Assembly (NCBI GenBank): GCA_963700885.1
Contig: CAVOZJ010000038.1
Location: forward strand, 434,001-498,000
From: Anderseniella sp963700885
GTDB lineage: Bacteria; Pseudomonadota; Alphaproteobacteria; Rhizobiales; Aestuariivirgaceae
DNA: 64,000 nucleotides
Direction: 5' to 3'
The notes beneath the pieces were generated by a model that saw only the letters and a program-made list of their open reading frames with translations, ran no database searches and was not told the DNA's origin. Numbering within the stretch: position 1 is the stretch's first letter; each line of letters starts with the position of its first letter. Of the stretch, positions 54,059 through 63,225 are shown piece by piece. A program made the position numbers and the translations under genes.

Positions 54059-54172
54059 CTGTACGCGTTTTTCCTGTCTCAGACAGGTTGTTTCCCTCCC
54101 GGTGAATTCTGCCTCCCTATACCGGGTATTCAAGCAGGTTGTTCTTCGAATTGAAGGCAGCCTGCTTTTTTA
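54059..54172 (+). ncRNA. candidate 3'-region sRNA with C-rich loops
   Basis: After the small-protein stop come three hairpins. The first is CCTGTC-TCA-GACAGG (54073-54087). The second is CCCGGT (54098-54103) with ACCGGG (54121-54126), whose loop contains CCTCCC (54112-54117); a second CCCTCCC lies at 54094-54100. The third, AAGCAGG...CCTGCTT with T5, is a rho-independent terminator. C-rich loops that could pair with ribosome-binding sites resemble those of cuckoo-type sRNAs known next to small DUF1127 genes in Rhodobacterales. Expression is not shown by sequence. Confidence 0.45.
54132..54170 (+). terminator. rho-independent terminator after the small-protein gene
   Basis: AAGCAGG (54132-54138) pairs with CCTGCTT (54161-54167), with an inner TTC/GAA pairing, followed by T residues to 54170. 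It ends the transcript from the 55-residue gene, 110 bases after its stop. Confidence 0.75.
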
Positions 54173-54209
54173 TGGCCGGGCTGCTCGTCCTGACCCCGCT
54201 TCAGTATGC

Positions 54210-55421
54210 TCAGGCGAGTGCCGCTGCAGCTTCGGCCAGACGACCGATACCCTTGCGAATATCATCATCGCTGGCGGCGAATGACAACCGGATGCAGCCG
54301 GGAGCGGCGAAGGCCGAGCCTGGCACCGTTGCCAGGTGAAACTCCTCGAGTATCCAGTTACAGAACTCCACATCGGTTACAATCCTGGTATTGCCGGCAG
54401 ATTTCCCTAGCAGTCCGGATATGTCGGGGAAGGCATAAAACGTCGCTGGTGGTGACACGGTCTTGATACCGGGGATACCATCCAGCAGCGACACCACCAG
54501 ATCACGACGGTGGTGGTATGACGCACGCATCATCTCCACGTCGTCGCGGGGCCCAGTTATGGCCGCCAGCGCACCTTGTTGTGCAAATGCATTGCCACCC
54601 GCAGTGAACGTACCCTGCACCTTCGACATCGCCTTGGCCAGTGGTTCACATGCAGCCGAGTATCCAACCCGCCATCCGGTCATGGCATAGGCCTTTGAAA
54701 ATCCGTTGACGGTAATGGTGCGTTCAAACATGCCTGGCAGGGAAGCAATCGATGTCGGGTGTTCATCAAACCAGATGTCTTCATAGATTTCATCCGATAG
54801 CACCAGGCAGCGCGGATGAGGGCGCACTAGGTTCGCCAGTGCTTGCAATTCCGCGAGGTTCCAGACTGCACCTGAGGGATTGGATGGCGAATTGAGCAGG
54901 ATCAGCTTGGTGTGATCGCTCATGGCCGCTGCTACCTGAGTGATCGTCGGCTTGAAGGCGGTGTCGGCACCTGCCGGAATGATGACCGGAACGCCGCCAG
55001 CCATTCTCACCAGACCTTCGTAAGCCGCCCAGAACGGCGCCATCATGATTACCTCGTCGCCGCCATCCAGCGTAGCGAAACAGGCGTTGGCAAGTGCCTG
55101 CTTGGCGCCGTTGGACAGGACCACGCCGGCAGCGTCGACGGGGATCTCGTTTACCTGGTTCAACCGATTTGCAATGGCGGTACGAAGTTCCGGGTATCCG
55201 GCGATCGGAGCATAGTGAGTGAAGCCTGCATTCATGGCTTCGGTCGCTGCTCGACGAATGGCGGCAGGTGTATCGAAATCAGGTTCGCCGATGGTCAGAG
55301 ATACGACGTCAACACCGTTGGCCCTCAACTCGCGTGCCTTTTGCGCCATTGCGATGATGGCGGCTTCCTCGATGGCCGATGTACGCGCGGACAGACTGCT
55401 GGCGGGGTCAAACGGTTTCAT
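54210..55421 (-). CDS. pyridoxal phosphate-dependent aminotransferase (aspartate aminotransferase-like)
   Basis: The 403-residue class I enzyme shows SLTIGEPDFDTPAAI, NGAKQALANACFATL, LNSPSNPSGAVWN, VLSDEIYEDIWF, and the PLP Lys in VNGFSKAYAMTGWRVGY. Its relatives (AspB/AatA type) transaminate aspartate or related amino acids. The start chosen is ATG 55421 (MKPFDPASSLSARTSAIEEAA), since the frame upstream lacks family-like sequence. It shares a gap of 384 bases with the divergent MltB gene; a short weak ORF is the only candidate there. Confidence 0.92.
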   Translation of the reverse strand: MKPFDPASSLSARTSAIEEAAIIAMAQKARELRANGVDVVSLTIGEPDFDTPAAIRRAATEAMNAGFTHYAPIAGYPELRTAIANRLNQVNEIPVDAAGVVLSNGAKQALANACFATLDGGDEVIMMAPFWAAYEGLVRMAGGVPVIIPAGADTAFKPTITQVAAAMSDHTKLILLNSPSNPSGAVWNLAELQALANLVRPHPRCLVLSDEIYEDIWFDEHPTSIASLPGMFERTITVNGFSKAYAMTGWRVGYSAACEPLAKAMSKVQGTFTAGGNAFAQQGALAAITGPRDDVEMMRASYHHRRDLVVSLLDGIPGIKTVSPPATFYAFPDISGLLGKSAGNTRIVTDVEFCNWILEEFHLATVPGSAFAAPGCIRLSFAASDDDIRKGIGRLAEAAAALA

Positions 55422-55579
55422 TGTGGAATTGGCTCGCAAACAGATAGTGGAATTGTTACCGCCTGCTATGCCATGGGTTTTGGCTGGCGTGAAGAGGGAT
55501 GAGGTTCGCTGGCGGGAGCGGAGATCAGACTGATGCATGGATGGAAACTGATTGCATTGTCTGACCTGACTGCAGTGTC

Positions 55580-55783
55580 ATGTCTGATGTTGGACATAAT
55601 GCCATCAATCATTTTGCGTGCCAGGATGGCGTGAAGGCGCTGGTTCTGGATGGAAGTGTACAGCCCGGCAATGTGGGCTGGAAAATGCGTGCCAGGTGTG
55701 CGAGACGACACAGGTCGCCCTGCAAGACGCTTGATTTTGATCCCGCCAACGGACATCCTTGTGAAATCTGGAAGATTCCCTGA
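55580..55783 (+). CDS. doubtful small ORF upstream of the MltB gene
   Basis: A 67-codon frame (MSDVGHNAINHFACQDG..., ending HPCEIWKIP) lies in the otherwise empty 384-base gap between the aminotransferase and MltB genes. It contains four Cys and several His but no family or good ribosome-binding site is seen. It could be real or chance. Confidence 0.25.
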   Translation: MSDVGHNAINHFACQDGVKALVLDGSVQPGNVGWKMRARCARRHRSPCKTLDFDPANGHPCEIWKIP

Positions 55784-55805
55784 ACAAATCCTGTAGGAGG
55801 TACTC

Positions 55806-57029
55806 ATGAGCTTGCGATTTGCGTCTGCCATTGCGGCGTCACTAATGGCGGCAGCGCTGTTTGCGTCACCGGTTGTTACTCAAACGGCTGAGGCAAAGTC
55901 GACTTGCAAGAATACCGGCAGTTTTGACAGCTGGTTGTCCGGCTTCAAACAGGATGCCGAAGCTGCTGGTATCTCCAGCCAGATTGTGAACGCTGCCCTC
56001 GGAGATGTGTCCTTCAATCCAAGTATCATCAAGAAGGATCGCACCCAGATCATTTTTTCCGATGACTGGCTGACATTTTCCGGAAAACTGATATCGGCAG
56101 GCAGACTTAAAAATGGTGCCGCGAAGCTTAAAGCCAACGCCAAACTGTTCAATTCAATCAAGCAGAAATATGGTGTACCGGGCGAGGTGATTGCCGCTTT
56201 CTGGGCGCTTGAAACCGATTTTGGCGGTTTCCTGGGCAATGATTCCACCATCCGTTCACTGGCAACGCTCGCATATGATTGCCGCCGCCCGGAGGAATTT
56301 CATGAGGAGTTGCTTGCCGCATTGAAACTGCTGCAACATGGTGATCTGCGCCTTGACGAGATGAAAGGTGCGTGGGCCGGGGAAATTGGGCAGTTGCAGT
56401 TCCTGCCTTCCTACTATGAAAAACATGCAGTGGATTTTGACGGTGACGGTCGCCGCAACATGGTAAAGTCAACTGCAGACGCCCTGGCTTCAGCCGCAAA
56501 TTACATGAAATTTCTGGGATGGCAAAAGGGCCAGCCCTGGCTTCAGGAGGTTGAAGTGCCCGAAAGTATGCCGTGGGAGCAGGCAGATGTTACCATCAAG
56601 CATCCCCGGTCACAGTGGGCCAAGTGGGGTGTAAAACTGCCCGGCGGCGGGAAACTCGCGTCGGACAACCTGCCGGCGTCCCTGATCCTGCCGATGGGCC
56701 GCAACGGGCCGGCGTTCCTTGGGTATCCCAATTTTGACGCCTATCTGACATGGAATGAGTCGCTGACATACTCGTTGACGGCGGCCTATCTTGGAACCCG
56801 GTATGCCGGAGCGCCCAAGGCGGGCCCGGGTCGCGGCGAGGTGCCAAAGATGGGGTACAATGAGGTCCGCGCAGTACAGGAAGCATTGGTCAGGCGTGGC
56901 TATGACGTTGGTGGTGTCGATGGGACGCTCGGAGCGAAATCGCGTGCAGCGGTGCGCGATATGCAGCTCAAGCTGAAATTGCCTGCGGATGGTTATCCAT
57001 CGCCGGATTTCCTGCGCCAGATCAATTAG
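55806..57029 (+). CDS. MltB-type lytic murein transglycosylase with peptidoglycan-binding domain
   Basis: The 407-residue protein has a signal peptide (ASAIAASLMAAALFASPVVT), an MltB/SLT-2 domain (SFDSWLSGFKQDAEAAGIS, then FWALETDFGGFLGNDSTIRSLATLAYD with the catalytic Glu, GEIGQLQFLPSYY, VDFDGDGRRNM) and a C-terminal peptidoglycan_binding_1 domain (VRAVQEALVRRGYDVGGVDGTLGAKSRAAVRD, residues ~350-385). It would cut peptidoglycan in the periplasm. TAGGAGG precedes its ATG, making the start clear. Confidence 0.93.
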   Translation: MSLRFASAIAASLMAAALFASPVVTQTAEAKSTCKNTGSFDSWLSGFKQDAEAAGISSQIVNAALGDVSFNPSIIKKDRTQIIFSDDWLTFSGKLISAGRLKNGAAKLKANAKLFNSIKQKYGVPGEVIAAFWALETDFGGFLGNDSTIRSLATLAYDCRRPEEFHEELLAALKLLQHGDLRLDEMKGAWAGEIGQLQFLPSYYEKHAVDFDGDGRRNMVKSTADALASAANYMKFLGWQKGQPWLQEVEVPESMPWEQADVTIKHPRSQWAKWGVKLPGGGKLASDNLPASLILPMGRNGPAFLGYPNFDAYLTWNESLTYSLTAAYLGTRYAGAPKAGPGRGEVPKMGYNEVRAVQEALVRRGYDVGGVDGTLGAKSRAAVRDMQLKLKLPADGYPSPDFLRQIN

Positions 57030-57090
57030 GTTCGGGACTTCTGGTGAAACGCACGGGGCGGCTTGTACAGGCGTAGGAAAGGGTGCTTCC

Positions 57091-57621
57091 ATGAAGAAGT
57101 TGCTCAAGTGGCTGCTGGTTGCACTTGGCATTGTGGCGCTGGTTGCGTTTGGAGGCGGTATGTTGATGCCGTCTCAGGTCACAGTCTCACGTGATCTGGT
57201 GATCAATGCATCGCCCGAGAAGATTTTCCCGCACGTGGCAAATCTGAAAGCGTTCAACGTATGGTCGCCCTGGGCGGATCTCGATCCGGACATGAAAGTC
57301 GAGTTTTCCGGTGCGGATGATGGGGTCGGACAGGTGATGTTGTGGGAATCCGACGACATGGGCAAAGGCAGCATGAAAGTGACCGAATCCGTTGCTGGCG
57401 AAAAGCTGGTTGCGGCGCTTGATTTCGGGCAGATGGGATCAGCATCCGCGCAGTTTGATCTTGTGCCGCAGGCCGGCGGGACCAGGGTAACGTGGTCGAT
57501 GACCTCGGAACTTGGAAGCAATCCGATTGCGCGCTGGTTTGGACCGATGATCAAATCCAACGTCACAGAGCAGTATGACAGGGGCCTTGCCAAGTTGCGC
57601 GTGGTTGCGGAAGGCGAATGA
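57091..57621 (+). CDS. SRPBCC (polyketide cyclase/START-like) domain protein
   Basis: The 176-residue product has an N-terminal hydrophobic segment (WLLVALGIVALVAFGGGML) and then an SRPBCC fold: VTVSRDLVINASPEKIFPHVANLKAFNVWSPWADLDPD, GQVMLWESDDMGKGSM, TRVTWSMTSEL. Such small-ligand-binding domains are often partnered with enzymes or regulators of unknown kind. The start at 57091 (MKKLLKWLL) is chosen over an in-frame position 34 codons earlier, which overlaps the upstream gene. Its stop overlaps the amidase start (ATGA at 57618-57621). Confidence 0.82.
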   Translation: MKKLLKWLLVALGIVALVAFGGGMLMPSQVTVSRDLVINASPEKIFPHVANLKAFNVWSPWADLDPDMKVEFSGADDGVGQVMLWESDDMGKGSMKVTESVAGEKLVAALDFGQMGSASAQFDLVPQAGGTRVTWSMTSELGSNPIARWFGPMIKSNVTEQYDRGLAKLRVVAEGE

Positions 57622-59063
57622 AACTTCACGAGTATGCTGGTCTGGATGCGACCGGGTTGGCTGCGCTGGTCCGGCGGGGCGAGGTGACTGCCAGGGAAGT
57701 GGCTGGCCTTGCAAACGAGGCAATTACCCTTGCCAACCCGAAGCTCAATGCGGTCGTTGAAACCTATGATGACCGTATCGGCGGACTGGATGAATCCGGG
57801 TTGGGTAACGGTCCGTTTCGCGGTGTTCCAATCCTGATCAAGGATGTCCGGGGCAACGAAAGGGGTCGCAAGGTCGAGTTCGGATCGCGCCTTGCCGAAG
57901 GCCATGTTTGCGACAGCGATACACATCTGGCAGAAATGTTCCGGGCAGCCGGACTGAACATTGTCGGACGCTCAAATGCACCTGAATACTCCATCGCCAC
58001 CTCAACGGAGAACCTGCTTTATGGCAATACTTCAACACCATGGCGCGAAGGGTATTCTGCCGGCGGTTCAAGTGGCGGAGCAGCTTCAGCAGTTGCGGCG
58101 GGGGTTGTTCCCATGGCACATGGATCGGATATTGGTGGCTCAATTCGCATTCCAGCCAGCTGGTGTGGTGGTATCGGACTGAAACCATCACGCGGGCGAG
58201 TATCGGCTGGCCCGCAGGTCGATGAGGGCGGTTTCGGCCTGAGCATGAATTTTGTGCAGACGCGGACAATGCGCGATACGGCAGCGATGCTGGATTGCCT
58301 GAGCGTGCCGCAAGCCGGTGACCCGTTTCATATCCCGACACCTGCTGGCGGCTTCATGCCGTGGCTGAATTGCAAGCCTGAAAACTCGCGCATCGCCTGG
58401 ACGACTGCGCCGACAATGGATGCGCCGGTTGACGCGGAAGTGGCAGCAGCAGTTGTAGCAACGGCAATACAACTTGCGGACATGGGGCATGTGGTTGAGC
58501 AGGCCGACCTGGTATTTGACCAGGAAGCAGCATCCCGGATGATGTGCTCAATCTGGTTTTTCGGCTTTCACAGGATGCTGGACAATATTGGCTGCAAGAC
58601 CGGCAGGGTTCCGGGACCGGACAATCTGGAGCCGGTGACCTGGCAAATATATCAACGCGCCCGCGATATGGACCCGTACGAGTTTCTTGATGGACTTGCA
58701 TGGCTTAATCGGGCGCGACGTGAAATTGGCCGGTTCTTCTCCCGCCATGATGTGTTGCTGTCACCCGCCACGGCGCAGGTCTCGCAACCGCACGGGCGTT
58801 ACGGTCTCAACCTGCCCGGTCTTTCGCCGGAGGAATACATGGTGCTGGCCGACGAACCGGTGCAGTTTGCATTTCCCTATAATGTGGCTGGCACGCCGGC
58901 GATTTCGTTGCCGCTTGCCATGCATTCCAGCGGATTGCCGATTGGCGTGCAATTGGGAGCGGGGCCAGCCTGCGAACATCTGCTGATAGCCCTGGGTGCT
59001 GCCCTTGAAGAGGCAATGCCATGGGCCGGCAATGTTCCGCCGCTGCACGTCACAAGGCTGTGA
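57618..59063 (+). CDS. amidase signature family hydrolase
   Basis: The 481-residue enzyme has the complete Ser-cisSer-Lys triad: Lys in PILIKDVRGNERG, cis-Ser in SAGGSSGGAASAVAAG and the nucleophile in HGSDIGGSIRIPASWCG. The C-terminal half is PYNVAGTPAISLPL and GVQLGAGPACEHLL, as in bacterial amidases and the 6-aminohexanoate cyclic-dimer hydrolase group. Substrate unknown. It is coupled to the SRPBCC gene by ATGA overlap. It differs in sequence from the amidase at the left end of the window. Confidence 0.92.
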   Translation: MKLHEYAGLDATGLAALVRRGEVTAREVAGLANEAITLANPKLNAVVETYDDRIGGLDESGLGNGPFRGVPILIKDVRGNERGRKVEFGSRLAEGHVCDSDTHLAEMFRAAGLNIVGRSNAPEYSIATSTENLLYGNTSTPWREGYSAGGSSGGAASAVAAGVVPMAHGSDIGGSIRIPASWCGGIGLKPSRGRVSAGPQVDEGGFGLSMNFVQTRTMRDTAAMLDCLSVPQAGDPFHIPTPAGGFMPWLNCKPENSRIAWTTAPTMDAPVDAEVAAAVVATAIQLADMGHVVEQADLVFDQEAASRMMCSIWFFGFHRMLDNIGCKTGRVPGPDNLEPVTWQIYQRARDMDPYEFLDGLAWLNRARREIGRFFSRHDVLLSPATAQVSQPHGRYGLNLPGLSPEEYMVLADEPVQFAFPYNVAGTPAISLPLAMHSSGLPIGVQLGAGPACEHLLIALGAALEEAMPWAGNVPPLHVTRL

Positions 59064-59199
59064 TTTCAGGTGGTGAACCCTGATCCTGCGAGAAAAGGGT
59101 TGGAGCGACCAAGTCAACGTTCGCGAACTCAACGCAGCAACGAAATGCTGTGATGGAGTTCAGGACACTGCCCGCGGCAGCGGGATTTGAGGACGGGAT

Positions 59200-60000
59200 C
59201 TATTTACCCTTCCAGACAGGGTCGCGTTTTTCGGCGAACGCCCTGGCGCCTTCAAGCTGGTCTTCAGACGCATATAGTTTTGAGATGCTGGGAAGGCCGC
59301 GCCGGTTTAGCAGGGCCAGGGCCTCCTTGTCGTTCAGATGATGAACACGCTCCAGCACTTCCTTGATTGCCGCATAGACCAGTGGCGGGCCGCCGGCGAG
59401 TTTATCTGCGACTTCGCGGGCCCGGGCCATCAATGCGTCAGCGGCGACGATTTCATTGATGATGCCCCATTGTCTGGCTTCTGTTGCGTCGAAGGAGCGC
59501 CCGGTCAGCAACATCTCCATGGCAACGTGATAGGGAATGCGGCGTGGCAACTTGATTGTTGCAGCGTCTGCAATCACACCGGAACGGATTTCCGGAAGCG
59601 CAAAGGTTGCATGGTCTGCCGCGATGATGATGTCACATGCAATCATGATCTCGAACCCGCCGCCATAGGCCAGCCCGTTTACGGCGCAGACAACGGGCTT
59701 GCCGAGGTTTGGCAGTTCCTGCAATCCGCCGAAGCCACCCAGTCCGTAGTCAGCATCGGCAGATTCTCCTTCGGCGGCTACCTTCAGATCCCAGCCCGGA
59801 CAAAAGAAGCGATCTCCGGTTGAGGTGAGAATGGCGCAGCGCAAATCATCTTCGTCACGGAAGGCAGAAAACACATCACCCATGATGCGGCTGGTGGCTG
59901 CATCTATGGCATTGGCCTTGGGCCGGTCTAGGGTGACTTCCAGCACACGGCCGTTGACGACGGTTTTGACAGGTCCATCGGTCATGTTGGTGAGCGACAT
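59200..60000 (-). CDS. enoyl-CoA hydratase/isomerase, CaiD (carnitinyl-CoA dehydratase)-like
   Basis: The 266-residue crotonase is closer to CaiD than to generic hydratases by its GDRFFCPGWDLKVAAEGE, ADYGLGGFGGLQEL, NGLAYGGGFEIMIACDIIIAAD (oxyanion-hole Gly), and the end SEDQLEGARAFAEKRDPVWKGK, which matches the CaiD C-terminus almost exactly. The reaction would add water to a beta,gamma-type enoyl-CoA such as crotonobetainyl-CoA. It is the last gene of the CoA operon, 12 bases after the synthetase gene's end, on the minus strand. Confidence 0.87.
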   Translation of the reverse strand: MSLTNMTDGPVKTVVNGRVLEVTLDRPKANAIDAATSRIMGDVFSAFRDEDDLRCAILTSTGDRFFCPGWDLKVAAEGESADADYGLGGFGGLQELPNLGKPVVCAVNGLAYGGGFEIMIACDIIIAADHATFALPEIRSGVIADAATIKLPRRIPYHVAMEMLLTGRSFDATEARQWGIINEIVAADALMARAREVADKLAGGPPLVYAAIKEVLERVHHLNDKEALALLNRRGLPSISKLYASEDQLEGARAFAEKRDPVWKGK

Positions 60001-60012
60001 GAATGTTCTCCT

Positions 60013-62050
60013 TCAATCTCTTCGAATGCGGATCAGGGCGTCAGCGGCGACAGCACCCCTGCCAGGTTCGAGCACCATCAACGGGTTTATGTCGAGTTCT
60101 TCAAGGGTCGCGGCGTTGTCGGCAGCAAATTTGGCGATGATTTCGATGGCGTCAAGCGTGGCTGCCATGTCACCTGTTTTCCCGCGATACCCTTCTATAA
60201 GTCGACTGACCTTCAGTGATCGCAGCGCTATTGCAATGTCAGCGGGGGATGTGGGAAGCAACAGCATCGCGGTGTCGCTGAGCAACTCTGTCAGAATGCC
60301 GCCTGCGCCCATAACCAGTGCCAGCCCGAACTGCGGATCCCTGGTAATACCGATGATCAGTTCGCAAACAGCGCCGGTGATCATCTCTTCAACAAGAACT
60401 TCGGCGGCTATGTGCAACATTGCATCGGCGGCGGTTTGGACCTGCTGCGGTGTCGTCAGGTTTAACGCCACACCGCCTGCTTCCGTCTTGTGTGCGATGC
60501 CGGTTGCCTTCAACGCCACCGGAAAACCGATTTCCCGGGCACAGGCGGCTGCATCTGCAGTTTTGCAGGTAGCGGATTTTGGTACGGGCAATCCGGCGCC
60601 TGCCAGCAAAACCTTGGATGCATGCTCTGTTAGAACAACTGCCGGAGAAGCCGACATATAGGGGGCAGGCACCGGGCAAGGCGTTGCATTTCCGATTACG
60701 GTTGCTGAATTGATGGCATCAAGTGCTTCATCAAGACCGAGCAGGGGTGTGATGTTGGCGTCGCGCAGGCGGATGGCTGTGGCTTCCGGCAGGCATTCCG
60801 GCAATGTCGCGATGACACACGCGGCGCTTCCGGTTTCCTGTTTGGCGGCTATCCAGGCATCCAGTCCGATATCGTACTGGGCCGTATCGGCGCGGTCTGC
60901 CCGCGGTATGTCATAGACAAGACATGCCAGGTCGGCATCGACCCGCATCATGGCCGAATAGGTTCGTTTCATCGCTGCAAAATCGGCCCAGATGAAAGTG
61001 TGATAATCGAGTGGGTTTGCGACATCGACGAATTCGTTCAAAGTTACCCGTACGCTTGCTGCTTCATCCGATGACAGATCAGGCAACGACAGACGGGATC
61101 GTTTGGCCACTGCATCGGCCATGAGCGAGGCTTCACCTCCCGAACAACTCAGCGATGTTATTCTTCCAGTTGGCAGAGGACCTGATTTCGGACAGGAATT
61201 TCAGCGTTTCGATGAAGCCAGGCACGGACTGAACCCGGGCTACACCGGTGCGGGCAAACAGGGCATCATAGAACTGATCACTGCCTGCAAGTGTTGCGGT
61301 GTGGCTGATGGTGGCACGGGCACCTTTTTCCGATGTTCCGGTTTTCAGGACCACTATGGGTTTTCCCCGAGCATGGGCCCTGCAGGCTATTCGGGAAAAC
61401 CTTGCTATGTCGGCGATACCCTCGGTGTGGACGCCAATTGCCGTAATGCGTTCATCGTTGAGCAGCGCTTCCAGCAGGTCGCAGGTGTCAGTAACGGTCT
61501 GATTGCCGACCGTGATAACCATGGCCAGCGGCAGGGCGCGGGCCTGCATGGTGAAGTTGATCGCCATGTTTCCTGATTGTGACAGGATGGCAACACCGCG
61601 CTCCACCGGCTCACAGCCATGGAAATCGGGCCACAGCGCGCACCTATCAAGCAGGTTGAGAACGCCCCAGCAGTTTGGTCCAATCACAGGCATGCCCGCA
61701 GCGGCATCAACCAGTGCATCGTTGAAGGAGGCGCCACCGGCACCCAGTTCTGAAAAACCGGCAGCGTGGCAAATGGCCCCGCCTGCGCCGATCTCCCGCA
61801 GGTTTTGCACAGCCGCGACCGCGGCTTCGCGGGAGACCGCTATGTATGTGGCGTCAGGAACGCCGGGCAGATCATTCAGGGTGGCGAAACAGGAAAGACC
61901 CGCCATGGTCTGTCGCTTTGGGTTTACCGGCCAGATATCGCCGGCAAAGCCCAGCTTGAGCATTTCGCTGGCCACGCTTTCAGCGATCCGGCCACCGATA
62001 ACGGCGACAGAACGTGGCGACAACAGGCGGTCAAGACCAGGCGGGTGCAT
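60013..62050 (-). pseudogene. NDP-forming acyl-CoA synthetase, fused type, one frameshift as read
   Basis: The gene activates a carboxylic acid to its CoA thioester with ATP, releasing ADP. The first part (from 62050) has the CoA-binding domain (LLSPRSVAVIGGRIAESVASEMLK, VIGPNCWGVLN, ILSQSGNMAINFT) and the ligase-CoA region (HTATLAGSDQFYDALFARTGVARVQS). It runs out of frame near 61136-61150 at NNIAEL; in the other frame the family's SGGEASLMAD continues directly, then the ATP-grasp domain (HASKVLLAGAGLPVPKSATCKTA, KATGIAHKTEAGG). The total is ~679 residues. A natural subunit split would fall after the SGGE domain, not inside it, so this is a frameshift and not two genes; one 2-nt loss in GTTGTTCGG would explain it. 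Confidence 0.82.
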
Positions 62051-62056
62051 CAGTCG

Positions 62057-63223
62057 TTATCCGCCCAATGGCCGCAGCAACTCACGTGAGATGATGTGGC
62101 GCTGAATTTCCGAAGTGCCTTCCCAGATGCGTTCGATACGGGCATCGCGCCAGATGCGTTCCAGCGGCAGTTCATCCATCACGCCCATGCCGCCATGTAT
62201 CTGGATGGCTTCGTCGGCCACGAACGCCAGCATTTCCGATGCCTTGAGTTTGGCCATGGCCATATCGGCGTCCGTCACCGAGCCCTGATCATACTTCCAG
62301 GCGGCTTCCAGGGTGAGCAGGTTTGCAGCTTTGATCTCCAGAGCCATGTCGGCAAGCTTGAAGGACACGCCCTGAAACTTCGATATCTGTTGACCAAACT
62401 GTTTGCGGTCTACCGACCATTGCAGTGCGTGGTCGAAGGCCCGCTCGGCGCGGCCGAGGCAGGTGGCTGCGACCTGCAGGCGAGTGGCGCCAAGCCAGTC
62501 ATTGGCGACCTCGAAACCCTTGTGAATATCACCCAGCCGCTGACTATCCGGCACGCGACAGTTGTCAAATTCGAGAATTGAATTGGTGTATCCGCGATGC
62601 GACACATTGCGATAACCGTCACGCACGGTAAAACCGGCAGTGCCCATGTCGACGATGAAAGAGGTGATCAGCTTTTTTCGGCCCCGTGGCGTGTCCTCTT
62701 CGCCACTGGCGGCGTAAACAATAGCAAAATCAGCGACATCCGCGTGCGAAATAAAGTGTTTTGTGCCATTGATGATCCAGTCATCACCATCGCGCACAGC
62801 AGTCGCCTTCATGCCACGCAAATCGGATCCGGCTCCGGGCTCGGTCATGGCCATGCAGTCAATCTTTTCGCCACGTACGCAGGGCAGGGTGTAGCGTTCG
62901 CGTTGCTCGTCGTTGCAGGCCATCAGGATGTTAGAGGGCCGGGCCACGCAATTCCAGTGGAGGGCATAGTTTGTACGGCCAAGTTCCTTCTCGTAAAGTA
63001 CCCAGGACTGGGTATCGAGGCCTGCACCGCCAACCTCTTCCGGCATGTTGGCTGCGTAAAGGCCAGCTTCGATTGCCTTGGCTTTCAGTTCCTCATACAG
63101 GTCGCGGCGAAGATTACCTGTGCGTTCCACCTCTGCTTCATGCGGATAAAGCTCGTTTTCCACGAAGGCGCGCGTGGTATCGACGATCATGCGTTGTTCT
63201 TCGGTAAGGTTGAAGTCCATGTC
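62057..63223 (-). CDS. acyl-CoA dehydrogenase
   Basis: The 388-residue flavoenzyme begins MDFNLTEEQRMIVDTTRAFV and has MTEPGAGSDLRGMKATA (FAD-binding signature), GFTVRDGYRNVSHRGYTNSILEFDNCRVP, RQFGQ-like KQFGQQISKFQGVSFKLADM, and the late MQIHGG-type IQIHGGMGVMDELPLERIWRDARIERIWEGTSEIQRHIISREL; the catalytic base, if placed as in general family members, is the Glu of WEGTSE. The start 63223 lies two bases after the SDR stop. It would desaturate the CoA thioester made by the next gene's enzyme. Confidence 0.92.
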   Translation of the reverse strand, partial: DMDFNLTEEQRMIVDTTRAFVENELYPHEAEVERTGNLRRDLYEELKAKAIEAGLYAANMPEEVGGAGLDTQSWVLYEKELGRTNYALHWNCVARPSNILMACNDEQRERYTLPCVRGEKIDCMAMTEPGAGSDLRGMKATAVRDGDDWIINGTKHFISHADVADFAIVYAASGEEDTPRGRKKLITSFIVDMGTAGFTVRDGYRNVSHRGYTNSILEFDNCRVPDSQRLGDIHKGFEVANDWLGATRLQVAATCLGRAERAFDHALQWSVDRKQFGQQISKFQGVSFKLADMALEIKAANLLTLEAAWKYDQGSVTDADMAMAKLKASEMLAFVADEAIQIHGGMGVMDELPLERIWRDARIERIWEGTSEIQRHIISRELLRPLGG

Positions 63224-63225
63224 GC

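Noticed and set aside
60013..62050. Two separate alpha and beta subunit genes of an NDP-forming acyl-CoA synthetase
   Set aside because: The break lies inside the SGGE-containing domain, and the missing piece is present in the other frame directly before the second start, so one frameshifted gene fits better.
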